Source: Cannabis sativa (Eukaryota; Streptophyta; Magnoliopsida; Rosales; Cannabaceae). From it: DNA of 64,000 bases. Both the position numbers and the translations under genes were made by a program. Position 1 is the first letter of the stretch; each line of letters opens with the position of its first letter. A model generated the notes under the pieces. That model was not told where the DNA came from. It saw only the letters and a program-made list of their open reading frames with translations, and did not search any database. Of this stretch, positions 10,761-21,409 are shown piece by piece. The stretch is taken from positions 73,087,595 through 73,151,594 of the forward strand of contig NC_083601.1 in the NCBI RefSeq assembly GCF_029168945.1, given 5' to 3'.

Positions 10761-11110
10761 TTTATATATATATATATGTGTGTGTGTATATATATATAAA
10801 TATGTGTGTATAAGTATCTATATGTAAATGTATATATATATGTGTGTATTTGTATAAATATGTGTGTATAAGTATATATATGTGTATATGTATATATATG
10901 TAAAAGTATTGCTATATGTGTATATGTAATTGTATGTAAAAATATATTAGTGTGTATATATATGTATATATAAAGATATATTGGTAAATGTATATATTTG
11001 TGTGTATATATATGTATATATATATAAAAGTATATTTGTGTGTATATATATATGTATTTATATGTGTATATGTAAATGTATATATTACATATACGTAATA
11101 TATACACATA
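10761..11110. repeat. TA/TG microsatellite
   Basis: About 350 bp of TATATG, TGTGTATA and related short repeats. The long minus-strand frames across it (Tyr/Ile/Thr only) are low-complexity artefacts. Confidence 0.9.
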
Positions 11111-12792
11111 GTACTATACTTTTAATTTTATTTAGTTAATATTTATTTTTTTGGTAAATAGGTTTTGTGGTATTCCTTTTTTTCGGTGTTTGGCAAAAAT
11201 CACTTCTCGGCATATTGGAAGGTTAGTATGCCTATGTTATATTATTTATAATATCAAAAAAAAAAGTTTATTTGAAAATGCATATTAGTAGAGTTTGAAT
11301 ATCTTATATATTCATCCATAGTGAAGTAGGTTCTGTGAAAAATATACTGCGGTTGGATGGGGGACAAAATTTAATATGTATGTAAATTATTTTGGTATTG
11401 TGTTTGTGATTTTTGTGTAGGTGTTAAAAATTTAAGAATGGTCAATTGTAAAGTGTTATGTTGTCGAATTTTCGGTAGCATAACATTTTCAATTTGATTG
11501 TAGATTATATTTAAAAAATAATTAGAACATCATTAATATTATAGATATGATAATAGGTATAATGTAATATGCATGTAAACTGTTTTGGTATTGTGTTTAT
11601 GATTTTTGTGTAGGTGTTATAAATTTGGGAATGCTCAATTGTAAAGTCTTATGCTGTCGAATTTTCGGTAGCATAACATTTTCAATTTGATTGTAGGTTA
11701 TGTTTAAAAAATAACTAGAACATCACTAATATTATAGATATGATAATAGGATAAAAACATTGGTAATAGTTTATTTTTGAAAATAATTACAACATCACTT
11801 AGTCAATTTAAATTAAAAATTGATAATTTAATTAGTTAAGACTTCAATTGTAACACAACTTTATTTAAATAACTTGGTAATTTTAAAATGTCACAAATTT
11901 ACTTATTACTAAATAATAATTAGAAACTTTATTAAGTTAAAAAATTGATAAATTAAAAACTTATTAATTAATGTGAAAATTTTCATTTATTTTAGTTATA
12001 ATGTTACATAAATTGTTAATTAAAAGAAATTAGATAATTAAAAAAATAATTAAAGTTGTGACAAAAAAACTATATTTATCACTAATAGGTGAAATTCATT
12101 AATTACGTTAAGTTTTCGTAAATTAAAAAGACCATAATTGAAATGAAAAATTTTTGAATTAAAAATAACATTCAACATTGAATTAATAATAACAATAATA
12201 AAAGTACATGTGTGGTACATAAAATAGCATAAGACATTATAAGATAGCATAAGATATTTTAATATAGGATAAAATGAAATTCTTATCCTGAATTGATTTC
12301 CTTGGTTATAAACCAAAGATAGGGTAGAACAATTTTGTTTGTATTATCACATAGTGATAATTTATTTCACACACACATTTTTCCTTAGACCCGTTTGGAG
12401 AGGCTGAGTCAGTAAGGACTCTTAAATACACTTCTCTAAATTATCCAGGACTTTTATGTCCACATGGATAGTTTGGGCTTGTTTTATACCTATAGTGTGA
12501 TCTATTGCTCATTTGATTGTTTCTTTGTTAAAGATTTCGGTACACCATCTCGTTGCATGTTCTTGTAAGTTGGCATACTGGGTAATAGTTTGCTTACTTA
12601 TGAGAACTGTAGCGAGGTGTTGCCATTTTGAAAAAAAAAAGAAGCAATCTTAAGAGAATAGATTGCACTATATGTATATCACAAACCTGAATGGGATAGG
12701 TTCTTTACCCTTTTAGAAATGGAGTGACAAGGTGGAGTAGGACACATTTTCAACTTTGATTTAAATTGTGTATTTTCGTATTGTGTAGCAAT
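11111..12792 (+). other. intron-like, non-coding part of the CACTA transposase unit
   Basis: AT-rich with no credible coding frame. It includes short exon-like pieces (about 11160-11225, ending GGAAGGTTAGTATG with a donor-like GGTTAG) and the tandem duplication at 11369-11750. It ends with an acceptor TATTGTGTAG just before the TNP2 start codon. Parts of it match the minus strand of 25433-26660, which suggests a related CACTA remnant there. Confidence 0.5.
11369..11750 (+). repeat. tandem duplication of ~190 bp
   Basis: The units 11369-11557 and 11561-11750 are about 90% alike by eye. Both contain TGTCGAATTTTCGGTAGCA and end GATATGATAATAGG. Each unit includes TTTTTGTGTAGGTG, a possible splice acceptor. 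Confidence 0.8.
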
Positions 12793-15122
12793 ATGGTGAG
12801 CGATAGAAGCTTGATGACTTCAAACAAACGATCTGTAAAGTTTCGTAGGGGTGTGGATGAGTTTGTTGGAGTTGCTCGAATGCAATTAAATTCTGTCAGA
12901 GTTACACGATGCCCTTGCATGAGATGTATGAATGTGAACTTTGAAACTCCCGATACTATTAGGGTACATCTGTTTGTGCACGACATCCAACGATCGTACA
13001 CGACCTGGTATTTTCATGGGGAGTCGTTCACGCAACCGGCTGTAGAAATATTAGACAATGAAGAAGAAGAAATGGCAGATGTAATGGCGGATATTTTAAG
13101 AGAAGATCCTAGTTTTGACGATCCAAGTTCTACCACTGCTTCCTTTAATGAGCCCCCTGTGAATGGTGGTGAAAAGTACGATGATTTGTTCAAGGATATG
13201 GAAACTGAATTGTACCTGGGTTGCAAAAAATCAGCGCTCAACGCTTTGGTGAAGCTGATGCACTGCAAAGTTCTCAATAAGTGGAGTAACCATTCTTTTG
13301 ATATGTTACTCGGCATATTGATTGAGTTATTTCCAGTGGGTAAAAATTTACCCAAGTCCCATTACGAGTCGAAGATAAAATTGTTTAACCTTGGTTTGGG
13401 TTACCAAACCATTGATGTATGCAAGTATAATTGTTCCTTATTTTGGAAAGAGAATGAAAAAAAAAAGAAGTATGTCCGATTTGTGGCGAGAGTCGTTGGA
13501 AAAAGAGAAAGGGATAAAGAAAAAAAGTTGCTAGAAAAGTTTTGCAGTACTTTCCTTTAATTTCGAGACTGGAGAGGTTATACAGTTCAAGACACTCGGC
13601 AGAAGACATGCGGTGGCACTACTCTAAGAGACCTAAAGAGGATAGCGTGCTTAGACACCCTGCAGATGTAGAAGAGTGGAAGCAGTTTGACAGACGTCAT
13701 CCATCCTTCGCACTTGAGCCTAGAAATGTGAGATTGGGATTGGCCACTGACGGGTTCAACCCCTTTGGTAACATGAGTAACGCTTACAGTGTGTGGCCAG
13801 TTATTTTAGTCCCGTACAACTTACCCCCGTGGAAGTGCATGAAACCTGAGTCGTTGATGTTGTCTCTTTTGGTGTCAGGACGCACTGCCCCTGGAAAAGA
13901 CATGGACATTTTCATGAGACCATTCATTGATGAATTAAGGGAGTTGTGGGATTCAGGTGTCCAAGCTCGAGATGCTTACAACGAGACTGTGTTCACACTG
14001 AGAGATACTATCTTGTGGACCATTAATGACTTCCCGGCATATGCAATGATGTTTGGATGGAGCACCAAAGGGTACAAGGCGTGCCCCACCTGTAACGAAC
14101 ACACTCCTTCCATTGGATTACGCAGCAAGATTGGTTATGTTGGGCACAGAAGGTTTCTTGAAATGGATGATACAAGGCGTAGAAGTAAAAAATATGATGG
14201 GAAAATTGAGTAAAGACCACCTCCTCCACAATTGTCGGGGGACGATATTTTAGCTCAGCTTGAGCAGTTACAATTTCGTTTGCCTAGAAAACACAAGCAA
14301 TTTGGTGGAGTCAAACGTAAACGTTATGTAGCTGAGTTAAATTGGTCAAAGAAGAGTATATTTTTTGAGCTAGAGGACTTGTCTCTCCGACATAATCTTG
14401 ACGTAATGCATATCGAGAAAAATGTCTGTGAGAGTGTACTTGGAACTTTGTTAAGTATCGAGGGGAAGTCTAAGGACATAGACAAGGCAAGATTGGATTT
14501 GGAGGACCTTAAAATACATCGTGAGTTGTGGTTATTTGAAGAACGCAACAGGAATTTGAGGAAACCGCATGCTAGTTACACACTTACTCTTCCTGAACGA
14601 CGTGAATTTTGCGGATTTATTAAGTCTGTGCAGTTCCCAGACGGATTCGCTTCAAATTTAGAGAAAAATGTCAATGAGACTGAAGACAAAATTTCTGGTC
14701 TGAAGTCTCACGATTGTCATGTGTTGCTACAACGCTTGATGCCCGGTGGCATTAGAAAGTTCTTGAAGAAAGAAGTTAGGGATACAATAGTTGAGTTGTG
14801 TGTATTTTTCCAGAAATTGTGCTGTAAAACATTGAATGTTACAGACTTGCAGATCATGCAAAAAAGTATTTTAGACATTCTTTACAAATTAGAAACCATT
14901 TTCCCACCAGCATTTTTTGACATAATGGTTCACTTGGTGATGCATTTACCTAAAGAAGCGATACTTGGGGGACCAGTGCACTTCAGGTGGATGTATCCAA
15001 TTGAACGAGCCATGTCTGTGTACAAACAATATGTCAAAAATTGTTCTCGACCAGAAGGATCTATTTCTGAAGCTTATGCAGTTAACGAAGCCTTAACCTT
15101 TTGTTCAATGTACTTCCGATAA
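12793..15122 (+). pseudogene. TNP2-type CACTA transposase (catalytic part), frameshifted
   Basis: The start ATG at 12793 follows a splice-acceptor-like TGTGTAG and gives MVSDRSLMTSN. The N-terminal ~90 residues match the transposase-associated domain (RRGVDEFVGVA, TRCPCMRCMN, YTTWYFHGE). The tnp2 core follows: NHSFDMLLGILIELFPVGK, a zinc-like CPICGESRW in the next frame after an A-tract frameshift near 13455, RNVRLGLATDGFNPFGNMS, LLWTINDFPAYA-like text and ACPTCNEHT. A second break lies near 14213 (stop TAA), and the frame resumes through LRHNLDVMHIEKNVCESVLG. The DUF4218 part has FFDIMVHLVMHLP, GGPVHFRWMYPIER and PEGSISEAYAVNEALTFC, with a stop at 15120. The family cuts and joins CACTA ends in the nucleus. 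Breaks at about 13455, 13510, 14213 and 15120 make this copy inactive. Confidence 0.88.
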
Positions 15123-16293
15123 GTAGAAATTCGATTTAATCGGCAAGATTGAAATAGTGATGTCCTCCCAAATAAGCCTGAAAGGGAATTCTCTATATTT
15201 AAGCATGTTGGGCGACCAATTGGTCAAAGGACCATTGTTGCTTTAGCAATGCAAGATAAATTGAAGGCAAAGTGGCTCATTCTCAACAATTGTAATGAAG
15301 TGGAGAAGTATATCACATAAGATTACTTTTTCATATTCAATTTAGTTCTCTTTAGTGACGACATTATCTAACATTTTCCCCATTTTTCATGTAGTGAGCA
15401 TAGGAACAAGCTACAACTTAGGGGTCATCAAAATCTTGAGACAATTCAAGAGAATGAGTTTCCTAGTTGGTTCAAGTCTCGAGTAAGTATTGCTTTCTAC
15501 TTATTTCGTTATTAAAATATTGTGTATTAATCTAGCATCAATGATTAAATTATTTTTCTTAATGATAGATCAATCAACTCCGAGCAGATAATCCTGCAGA
15601 AGTATCAGATGAGTTGTACGCCATCGCAAATCCCTCTAACCCAACATGTTATTGTTATCCTGGATGTATTGTTAACGGTGTTAAATTCTTAGTCGAGGAT
15701 CGAGATGAAAATTGTAAGACCCCAAACAGTGGTATTTTGGTGCTTGGAGAGGATGGTAACAATTTTTATGACGTACTCAAACAAGTGTACGAGTTCACTT
15801 ACTTGAAGGATTATAGTGTTATTATTTTTAGGTGCAAGTGGTGGGACACAAACGGTAACAGGATAGAAAGTGATGGCTTTTTCACTAGTGATGGTACCAA
15901 AATGAACCATTCATACTTGCATCCCAAGCAAAATTAATAAATTACATTCCCGACTTGAAGAATGGAGTTGATTGGAACCTTGTCAATTTTTACACCCCTT
16001 GCAATGTCTGGGACTTTTCGGATGAGGATGAAGATGGGACCACGACTATACAAGAAAGAAACTCTTCAGGAATTTCTTTAGTCGTTCAACTTCCATAGTT
16101 GGATGATGTTCAATATGTTCGTGATGATGTTGACCCAATTCAAGTGACCAACATGGGTCGTCATGAGCAGTCTAACCGTGAAGATTTAGATGGCTTCATT
16201 GTTTATAGTGATGATGAAGACACTAGTGATAGTGATAATGAAAATAATGTAGATGTTAATGATGATGATGATGATGATTATGATGACTTGTAG
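15123..16293 (+). pseudogene. C-terminal part of TNP2 gene with DUF4216 domain
   Basis: Continues the transposase gene. VEIRFNRQD is followed by an in-frame stop (about 15149), then EFSIFKHVGRPIGQRT and LNNCNEVEKYI. Two intron-like gaps follow: one ends TTTTTCATGTAG near 15394, and one runs from GTAAGT at 15483 to an AG at 15568. The DUF4216-like region (about 15614-15937) contains CYCYPGCIVNGVKFLVED and IIFRCKWWDTNGNRIESDGF. A frameshift near 15930 leads to INYIPDLKNGVDWNLV, a further stop near 16098 and an acidic tail ending NDDDDDDYDDL (stop about 16291). Fusion of tnp2, DUF4218 and DUF4216 is common in plant CACTA transposases. Confidence 0.8.
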
Positions 16294-16397
16294 ACTTTCA
16301 AGTATTGTAATATAGACGCCACTGTTGATTTAATGAAATACATGCCTCTTTCGTCAATAGTATGATTAATTAATTATTCGTTGCTTGTATTTGTAGA

Positions 16398-17919
16398 ATG
16401 GTTGATGCAAGTTCAAGTGGTGGTCAGAAAAAGGGAGTTAGGGGAAAGTACAAGGGAAAAAATATTGAGGAAGAACTGGCCAAGCTGCCAGCAGGTCAAA
16501 AATTGAAATTTAGATTTCATATGGCGACTGGGGCCCCTTTAGATGACCATGGCAACAAGTTTAACAATTACATAAAGTTTCTTGTTCGCAATACTATTCC
16601 TATGAACAAGTTTGAGTGGGAGGACGTTGAGGCTACACTCATTCAGACTATATGGGATAGAAGAGCGGTAATATTTTAATTTTTTTAATAATACATCAAA
16701 CAAAATCATTATATAAAAAATACAATATATATGACTTTGGTAATTTTTTTTTTCAGACCAAGTTTGAGTTGCCAACTAATAATCTTATGTTCGTGGATTA
16801 CGTCACCAAATCTATGTCAAAAGGATTACGTGACTGGAGATCAGACACGAAGAAGGCGTGAAAGGAGAATATTGAAAAATATGGGGAGGAAGAAGCGAAC
16901 AGGAGATCACGTCAAGATATGGTGACACCGGAGGTGTGGGTGGAGGTTATTGCATACTGGAAAGACCCGGAACAACAGGTATTATTTGAAAGTTTTAATA
17001 ATTTTTCTTACTTACATAATATTTCTTTTCTCAATTCGCTAACAATAACTATACGTTAAATTACAAGCAAGAGCTGAGCAAAATGCGAAAAATCGAGGTA
17101 AATGAAGGTTCAAGGTGGATGGGGATCTAAGACCATAATTTTGACCATTGTCAGCGGGGTATGAAATTTTTAATATATGATAAAAATATGGTTCAATTGA
17201 AATTTTTTAATAATATTGTTCTAATTCTAATTTTGTAAAAAATTAGGCTGATCCGCAGACAGGGGAGCTTCCCAGTGCTATGGATACATTTGCAAAGTTC
17301 CACTGCAAGAACAATAAGTGGCGCGACGAGCACACACAACAACTGCATGTAAGTAACATTATATTTTTAGTAAATTAGTTTTATAATTTCAATTTCTTTA
17401 ACTCTAACAGTTTCATTATGAAATTTTTTGCAGGCCAAAATGGTTGAGATTCGTGACACTCAACCAACGCCAGCTGATGCCCCCGCCAGTACAGTGTCGA
17501 CCCAATTTCTAGCAGATACGCATATTATGACACAGGTATTGAGTGAGCAGTCACGCCACTGGAGAGGAGTCGGACCGTTACCAAGACTTAAGGCGGGGGG
17601 GAAAAGAGCAACTCCCAGGCCAGGTGAATCTGGGCATGCCAGTGTCATTCAAGAGGAATATGAGGCACTAAAGCGAAGGGTGGAAGAACAAGAGGCATGG
17701 AACCAGTGGCAACAGCACATGACGATGACTCAAAATTAGATCATGAGTGCATTCCAACAACAAATGATCCAATTGGCCAGCGTTGTTCGAGGGTTTAACA
17801 TGCTAGATCTGCCTCCGATTCCACTGATTCCACCGATTCTGCCTTTTGGCCATGCAGCTGGTTCCTCCTCACAAGCTGCCCCTCCCGCTGATGACGAAGA
17901 TGATGTTGTTGATTTGTAG
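16398..17919 (+). pseudogene. TnpA/Ptta-like accessory protein gene of the CACTA element
   Basis: Starts MVDASSSGGQKKGVRGKYKG. The first exon continues with a region like the plant transposase Ptta/En/Spm family: LPAGQKLKFRFHMATGAPLDD, FLVRNTIPMNKFEWEDV and TIWDRRA. Later exons after intron-like AT-rich gaps give TKFELPTNNLMFVDYV (from about 16759), DMVTPEVWVEVIAYWKDPEQQ, ADPQTGELPSAMDTFAKFH (from about 17247) and AKMVEIRDTQPTPADAP (from about 17434). The end is coiled-coil-like (EEYEALKRRVEEQEAWNQWQ) and then Pro-rich and acidic (DDEDDVVDL, stop 17917). In-frame stops near 16858, 17130 and 17737 show decay. In En/Spm the matching protein binds the subterminal repeats. Confidence 0.75.
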
Positions 17920-18129
17920 TTTTTTTGACTTTACAGTGTAGATATTACTGTTTATGAATTCAGAATACTTTTACTTAGTTTATGACGTTTAATACATATA
18001 TAGTTTTGTAATAACATTATTAATGTCGGTTTTATAATATATTTGATAATATATTTAGTATTATTTCGATTTTTAATTTAAATTTAATTTAAAAATTAAT
18101 TTATAAATAATTTTTTTTTATAAAAAAAA
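17920..18129. other. AT-rich 3' flank of the CACTA genes
   Basis: It lies between the last stop and the right subterminal repeats. It should contain the transcript end, but I see no distinct signal. Confidence 0.4.
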
Positions 18130-18595
18130 ACTTTTGCCGGCCCTTAACATGCGCTGGCAAAAGTATTATTTAATTAAATAAAAAAATTAAAAATTCACTT
18201 TTTTCGACGCATTTGTCGCCGGCATAGATAAATTCTTAATTTAATTTATTTTTTTATTAATGTTTTGCCGGCGACTAATCTCGCCGACAAAAATCAGGCG
18301 CCAAATGCCCTAATTCCCGCCAGAACTTTTGCCGGTGTGTTACATCGCCGGCAAAACATCGTCAGAGACACATCAGCCGGCGGACTTATTACCGGCGAGT
18401 TTGTTATACCGGCAAACAAATGTGCCGGTGTAAATACCTTTACCGGTGCAAGTCGTTATGTCGCCAGCAAAAGGTCATTCGCCGACGAGCCATTTTCGGC
18501 ATCTATTGCCGGCGCCATTTGTCGTCGGCAAAAGTTTGCCGGTGAGTTACACGTACTTTTGCCGGCGAGCTTAAGCGCCGGCAAAAGTTGCTTTT
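18130..18595. repeat. right subterminal repeats of the CACTA element
   Basis: Dense TTTTGCCGGCG-type words in both orientations (near 18133, 18262, 18330, 18430, 18510, 18556 and 18575), mirroring the left array. The open frame at 18265-18624 is an artefact of the array. Confidence 0.85.
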
Positions 18596-18604
18596 CTTGT
18601 AGTG
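18582..18604 (-). repeat. right terminal inverted repeat of the CACTA element
   Basis: Ends CTTTTCTTGTAGTG. Read on the minus strand it begins CACTACAAGAAAAGCAACTT. Confidence 0.9.
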
Positions 18605-18607
18605 TAG
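18605..18607. repeat. right target-site duplication TAG of the CACTA element
   Basis: Identical to 8401-8403. B's leader then resumes with CTTTGACTCTCACCTAAACG. Confidence 0.9.
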
Positions 18608-18790
18608 CTTTGACTCTCACCTAAACGGGACACTGATATCAGTTTGTTGAAAACCTTGAAAATTATTCAGGATTATATGTTTTAGTATTTTCGCTTGTCA
18701 TTCCTACTTGCTATGTGCTAATAATTTGTGAATGAGATTTTGTGTTGAACCTTACTTGATTTCTATTTATTGTTATTTGTAGTATCCAAC

Positions 18791-19768
18791 ATGACAATGA
18801 CCAACCCCATGGTGTCATTGTTAACTGATAATAAGTTGAATGGATCTAACTTTCCCAAATGGAGAGAGAACATTAACATTTCTCTCATTGGTGAAAATGC
18901 CCTGTTTGTGTTAACTGAACCGTCTCCTGAGCAGCCGGGTGATAATGCAACCAAAGCTGTAAAGGAGAAGTACGAGCGTCGGCAGAATGCCAACAACAAA
19001 GCTCGATACGTCATGCTTTCCAGCATGGTTGACACCTTGAAAACAAGGTTTGCCAACACTGACACAGCTGCAGAAATCATGAACCAGTTAACTGAACTAT
19101 TCGGGATGGCATCAATCCAATCTCGCTTTGAAGCGACAAGGAATTTCATCAATGCATGGATGAACCCTCATTAGAACGTGTGTGATCACCTTCTCTAAAT
19201 GGCAAGTTATTTCCAGGAAGCTCAGAATCATGGAGCTGTTATGGATCAGACAACTCAAGTGAGTCTAATCTTGAACAATCTGACTCCAGCCTTTCTACCT
19301 TACACTTCAAATTATGTCATGAATAAGAAGGAACAAGACTTTCACGAGTTGGTTAACGACCTTCAGACATTTGAAAATTTGATTGGAGGACCACAGAAAA
19401 AGGGATCTAAAGCTCATAATTCTGGGAATGCTAATGGGGCGGCTAAGGCTGAGGCAAACTTTGCCTCTATTTCCAAAGCAAAGAACAAGAAGAAGTGGAA
19501 GAATAGCAAGAAGCCTGTTCAAGCTGTAAAAATAGTTAAAAAGAAAAAGGCTGCTACTACTGGTGATATACCAAAAGGAAAATACTTCTATTGCAATGAA
19601 AAGGGCCACTGGAAACCCCAATACCCTAAATTTCTAGCAAATAAACAAGGTATTTCTTTGTATATAAACTCTGTGTTTTAGAGAATTATTATCCACTTGG
19701 ATTATTAATTCTGGACCTATTAACTATGTTTGTTTGTTTTTCTTCTTATTTCAGCTCCAGCTGCTTGA
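18791..19768 (+). pseudogene. gag: copia gag of element B, two premature stops
   Basis: Gag packages retrotransposon RNA in cytoplasmic particles. The start MTMTNPMVSLL follows an acceptor-like TTATTTGTAG at 18773-18782. The N-terminal domain has LNGSNFPKWRENINISLIGE, and the middle has FLPYTSNYVMNKKEQDFHEL. The Lys-rich tail carries the zinc knuckle YFYCNEKGHWKPQYPK, whose first Cys is kept as FYC but whose last Cys has become Tyr. Two stops lie near 19172 and 19196, where X reads HQNVRDHVLLMASYF; these are a Gln codon turned TAG and a Leu codon turned TAA. After KQ the sequence AACAAG-GTATTTC is a splice donor. A 105 nt intron (19650-19754) would join to an exon of five codons and a stop (19766-19768). 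Confidence 0.88.
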
Positions 19769-21398
19769 ACTTGGATGCTATCTTAGCGAGTTGAATCGGA
19801 TGGTTGGACAGATGGGTGGAGATAGTCCAAGATGAAGATGAAGCTCGAGTTTTTTTTATTATTTTTGAATTAATTGTTTTAAACAATTTGGATTTCAATT
19901 ATTAGTTTAGGATTTTTATTCCCTATTTTTCATATTGTTGCAGACAATTCCTTGTATTTTGGAGAATTTTATAATAAAGTTTTCTATTTTTGAGAATGAA
20001 TTGCATTTATGAATTGACCTTCATTCGCTTTATCTTGTGTATGCCAGTACCAATTATATTTATATATTTTAATGTTTGTATGTGTATGTGTTTTATTATC
20101 GACACAAATTCTATGGTATATTCAACTCTGCAAAGAGTTAATACTACATAAACACTTAGAATCTCAATTCTATGTTTATGAATAATTGTTAATTTTAAGA
20201 CAATTATTAAGAATTTGTTTAATAGAAAGATCTTTTGATCTGATAGGGGTGGAAAAAGTTAAGAATAATATACAGTTCAACGATCTTTTATATCTATTTG
20301 AACTCTGGATTATATTCATAACTCCACAGGATCCCTATATCATTAAGAGATGGACCATGATCTCTATATCCCTTAGGGGTAGATCATAATCTCTTTATAC
20401 TTAGGGGTGGATAATACTATTGAAATATGTAGTTCATTCTGAACTCTAGACTATATTCAATCCACCATAGTACTCTTTGTCACACATATTTTAAACATGG
20501 ATGTAATATAATGAATTAGCAAATTATCAGATTATATTCTTGATCTTAATTTATGTTCCATTTAATATACTACTGTCGTAATACAAATTGATACCAATAA
20601 AGTTCTTTGACATTGTATCACACTACCTTATTTGAGTGGGAGAATTTTAAAATTCTAAACCTATCTTTATTTGGTTGACACTTGTGATAGGAACTTTAGA
20701 ACACTTCTGAGAAAGTAAATCTAACCATTCATATGGATACAAATAACTTATCAAGATTATGAGAATAAGATAGTAGAATTCTTGCATAGTCTATTCGAAT
20801 GACTTGGGCAAAAATTCCTAATCCTCATAAAATTTTATGGTATGTCTAATGATTACTTAATCTTAAGCAAGTATTTTACATTAATGTTAGTACTAGATTG
20901 CTAAGTTGATGACTTAGTCTAGAAGCAACTTACAGTTTCAGACTAAAATAATATGTCACAACAAGATATCCCTCAAAAACAATAGTAAGAGTTTAAATGT
21001 ACTTCTATGTATGAATTTAATCAGACTCCTACTGTTGAGTGGGAGCCATCTGAGAGTGTAAAAATCCATCTATAATAATTCAAGCTCCATCAGTGAAGAT
21101 ATATAACTTTATAAATTCAAAATTACCAGAAAGTTATGCAACTGAAGAAAATTCCACACTGTTATCTCTATTTCATTTTTTAAAAGAATGAGAGATATAT
21201 CTTCTGTTTATTCAGATGTACTTAATAAGCAGTAAGGATTTTTGTATCCCTTGATGAGTGATGCATATAGTAAATGATGTTGCATAATGTTTTATGAACA
21301 TGATTCCAGAAATTTGGGTTGAGTCAAATATACTACACTTGATCTGAAGATCAAGACAATAGACTGATTGAAATGCACACCTTGTTTTATGTTAGTGC
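19769..21398 (+). mobile_element. non-coding post-gag region of element B
   Basis: No pol motif in any frame. It shares ordered landmarks with Y (45303-46985) and X (28571 down to 27118): GATAGGGGTGGA near 20245, CTTAGGGGTGG near 20400, TTTGAGTGGGAGAATTTTAA near 20633 and GTTGAGTGGGAGCC near 21034. Confidence 0.7.
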
Positions 21399-21407
21399 AA
21401 GTGGGAG
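21399..21407 (+). other. polypurine tract of element B
   Basis: AAGTGGGAG, two bases before the LTR start at 21410. Confidence 0.8.
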
Positions 21408-21409
21408 TT

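Larger units (their letters stand above)
8404..18604 (+). mobile_element. complete CACTA (En/Spm) DNA transposon with decayed genes
   Basis: 10,201 bp. The ends begin CACTACAAGAA on each strand: the 23 bp termini differ at three positions. They are flanked by TAG duplications and by subterminal arrays of the TTTTGCCGGCG motif on both sides. Inside, on the plus strand, are a TNP2-type transposase gene with DUF4218 and DUF4216 regions, then a TnpA/Ptta-like gene. Both carry frameshifts or stops, so the copy is probably not autonomous now, although its ends look usable. A small inverted-repeat element (9547-10759) and a long TA/TG microsatellite follow the left subterminal region. Confidence 0.93.

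Noticed and set aside
9538..10768. 9 bp target duplication that would make the small element a MULE
   Set aside because: The flanks are TATATACAT and GTTTATATA, which do not match. The surrounding TA repeats make any short match meaningless.
10730..11107. 125-codon minus-strand frame
   Set aside because: It is a translation of TA/TG microsatellite, consisting of Tyr, Ile, Thr and His only.
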